Source of the DNA: Saprospiraceae bacterium
GTDB lineage: Bacteria > Bacteroidota > Bacteroidia > Chitinophagales > Saprospiraceae
Direction of reading: 5' to 3'
NCBI GenBank assembly: GCA_029262975.1
Contig: JAJCYJ010000248.1
Location: 1-9,166, forward strand
Length of the DNA: 9,166 nt
Shown here: piece by piece, positions 7,852-9,166 of the stretch
Layout: each line of letters begins with the position of its first letter
How positions within the stretch are numbered: position 1 is the stretch's first letter
Program-made: the position numbers and the translations under genes
The notes under the pieces: generated by a model
Databases searched by the model: none
What the model was told of the DNA's origin: nothing
What the model saw: only the letters and a program-made list of their open reading frames with translations

Positions 7852-8514
7852 ATGGCGCATTTAATCGCTCCTTCTGTCCTGGCCGCAGATTTTTTACACC
7901 TTGCCGATGCTTTGGACATAATTAATAGCAGCGAAGCTGATTGGCTTCATGTAGATATTATGGATGGCCAGTTCGTGCCCAATATAAGTTTTGGTCAAAT
8001 AGTAATGCCATTTCTGAAGAAAGGGAGTACCAAACCATTAGATGTACACCTCATGATTGAAGAGCCCATTCGCTACATCGACGAATTTATAGATTTAGGT
8101 GCTGAAGTTGTCACAATACACATCGAAGCTGACAGACATTTACATCGGACGATTCAACACATTAAATCCAAAGGTGTTAAAGCTGGAGTTGCATTAAACC
8201 CTCATACTTCTGTAGATCTGCTGGATGATATTTTAGAGGAGGTTGATCTTGTGCTTCTAATGAGCGTAAACCCAGGCTACGGTGGACAAAAGTTCATATA
8301 TCAGACGATACCAAAAGTTAAAAAATTAAGGGCCAAAGCTATCGAGAGAAATCTTGATTTTCATATCGAAATAGATGGCGGTGTCGGACTTCAGAATGCC
8401 GGAGCATTGTTAGAAGCTGGTGCAGATGTATTGGTGGCTGGCAGCAGTGTCTTTAAATCCGAAGATCCTTTATTGACAATTAAAAGATTAAAGTCTATTT
8501 CTTCTCCGTTCTAA
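7852..8514 (+). CDS. rpe: Ribulose-phosphate 3-epimerase
   Basis: This enzyme interconverts D-ribulose 5-phosphate and D-xylulose 5-phosphate in the cytoplasm, in the non-oxidative pentose phosphate pathway. The 220-residue length is standard and the TIM-barrel motifs are complete: IAPSVLAADF at the N-terminus; WLHVDIMDG with metal ligand H33 and catalytic D35; DVHLMIEEP with H66; GVALNPHTS; LLMSVNPGYGGQ (about 136-146); EIDGGVG with catalytic D175; and phosphate-binding VAGSSVFK (195-202). The ATG at 7852 sits directly before the conserved APSVLAADF start and has no Shine-Dalgarno sequence, only an AT-rich leader, as is common in this phylum. The TonB-dependent receptor gene starts 34 bases downstream with no terminator between, so the two are probably co-transcribed. 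The identification is secure. Confidence 0.97.
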   Translation: MAHLIAPSVLAADFLHLADALDIINSSEADWLHVDIMDGQFVPNISFGQIVMPFLKKGSTKPLDVHLMIEEPIRYIDEFIDLGAEVVTIHIEADRHLHRTIQHIKSKGVKAGVALNPHTSVDLLDDILEEVDLVLLMSVNPGYGGQKFIYQTIPKVKKLRAKAIERNLDFHIEIDGGVGLQNAGALLEAGADVLVAGSSVFKSEDPLLTIKRLKSISSPF

Positions 8515-8548
8515 TCAATTATAAGTCGAAGAACACACTATCTGATCT

Positions 8549-9166
8549 ATGTCTGCAAATTCTCTGATAACCTTATTTTTTTGTGCATTTTCAATCGTAT
8601 TGTCAGCGCAACAAATAACGATACAAGGTAAAGTAACAGATCGGGAAAGTGGAGAGCCTATAGAATTTGTAACAGTCTATATAAAAGGCACTTCTATCAA
8701 TCAAGAGACGAGCACCGAGGGAACCTATAAACTAACCGTAGATCGACAAAGATCTGTAATTGTGGTATTCTCCAGACTTGGTTATGAAGATGGTGAAATG
8801 AATGTTCGTGCCAATCGCGACCGCTATAATATTGATATCACCCTTAACCAGGTTGCTTCTGAAGTAGCTGTCACTGTTACTGATAGTAAAGTGTCAGAAC
8901 GTGAAATGATCAGGGAAAATACAGAAGCACTTAAGCTGCTACCATCGACGACCGGTAATCTTGAAAGTGTATTGCCTCATATTGCCTTAGGAGCGAGAAG
9001 TGGCACTGGTGGTGAACTAAGTTCTCAGTACAATGTCAGGGGAGGAAATTATGACGAGAACCTGGTGTATGTGAACGACTTCGAGATATTCCGTCCTCAA
9101 TTATTAAGAAATAGTCAGCAGGAAGGGCTTACATTTCCAAATATTGATCTTATTCGTGATCTTTCC
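8549..9166 (+). CDS. TonB-dependent outer-membrane receptor, N-terminal part (cut by right edge)
   Basis: The first 206 codons of a TonB-dependent receptor are present and open to the window end. ATG at 8549 gives a signal peptide (SLITLFFCAFSIVLSA, cleavage before QQITIQG). Residues about 23-101 are a carboxypeptidase-regulatory-like beta-sandwich (IQGKVTDRESGEPIEFVTVY, then STEGTYKLTV and VVFSRLGYED), typical of Bacteroidota receptors. From about residue 125 the plug domain begins: ESVLPHIALGARSGTGGELS, QYNVRGGNYDENLVYVNDFE and LTFPNIDLI. The 22-strand barrel lies outside the window. Such receptors import bulky nutrients or siderophores, or act in SusCD systems; the ligand cannot be inferred and no SusD-like gene is visible. 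A run of seven T's in the signal-peptide codons is a possible slippage site, but the frame is intact. It follows rpe by 34 bases. Confidence 0.92.
   Translation, partial: MSANSLITLFFCAFSIVLSAQQITIQGKVTDRESGEPIEFVTVYIKGTSINQETSTEGTYKLTVDRQRSVIVVFSRLGYEDGEMNVRANRDRYNIDITLNQVASEVAVTVTDSKVSEREMIRENTEALKLLPSTTGNLESVLPHIALGARSGTGGELSSQYNVRGGNYDENLVYVNDFEIFRPQLLRNSQQEGLTFPNIDLIRDLS

Overview
The window looks like a chromosomal piece from a Bacteroidota bacterium, plausibly of the Saprospiria/Cytophagia kind; this is inferred from gene content only. Supporting signs are a SusC/CirA-type TonB-dependent receptor with an N-terminal carboxypeptidase-regulatory-like domain, an M43 (cytophagalysin/pappalysin-like) secreted protein, a very large secreted RHS/YD-repeat protein with the N-terminus typical of this phylum, starts without Shine-Dalgarno sequences, and a -7 element of the TAnnTTTG type. 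Base composition looks moderately AT-rich throughout, with no obvious compositional island.

Left part (1-6336, minus strand): two secreted-protein genes follow one another with 34 bases between them. The upstream one (6336 to 5294) is an M43-family metalloprotease homologue whose zinc-binding HExxH...H signature is replaced by HLIANYLNIHS, so it should not work as a zinc protease. The downstream one (5258 to beyond base 1) is an RHS/YD-repeat protein of at least about 1,750 codons that runs off the left edge. Each gene carries one apparent single-base deletion near its 5' end (about 6131-6134 and 4972-4977). Behind each lesion the correct frame is completely open (278 codons and 1,658 codons), so the lesions are recent, are sequencing or assembly errors, or are bypassed.

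Middle (6337-6850): about 510 bases with no convincing gene, containing one perfect 8-bp hairpin and a short direct repeat.

Right part (6851-9166): a minus-strand metallo-beta-lactamase-fold hydrolase (start at 7753) is divergent from a plus-strand pair: ribulose-phosphate 3-epimerase (rpe, 7852-8514) and, 34 bases later, the start of a TonB-dependent outer-membrane receptor that runs off the right edge. The 98-base divergent spacer holds two nested 8-bp inverted repeats and a good -7 box for rpe.

Functionally, the left half is a surface/secretion module (pseudoprotease plus giant YD-repeat protein). The right half is housekeeping carbon metabolism (pentose-phosphate/Calvin-type epimerase) next to an outer-membrane transporter. 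No mobile element, CRISPR array, tRNA or rRNA was recognised.
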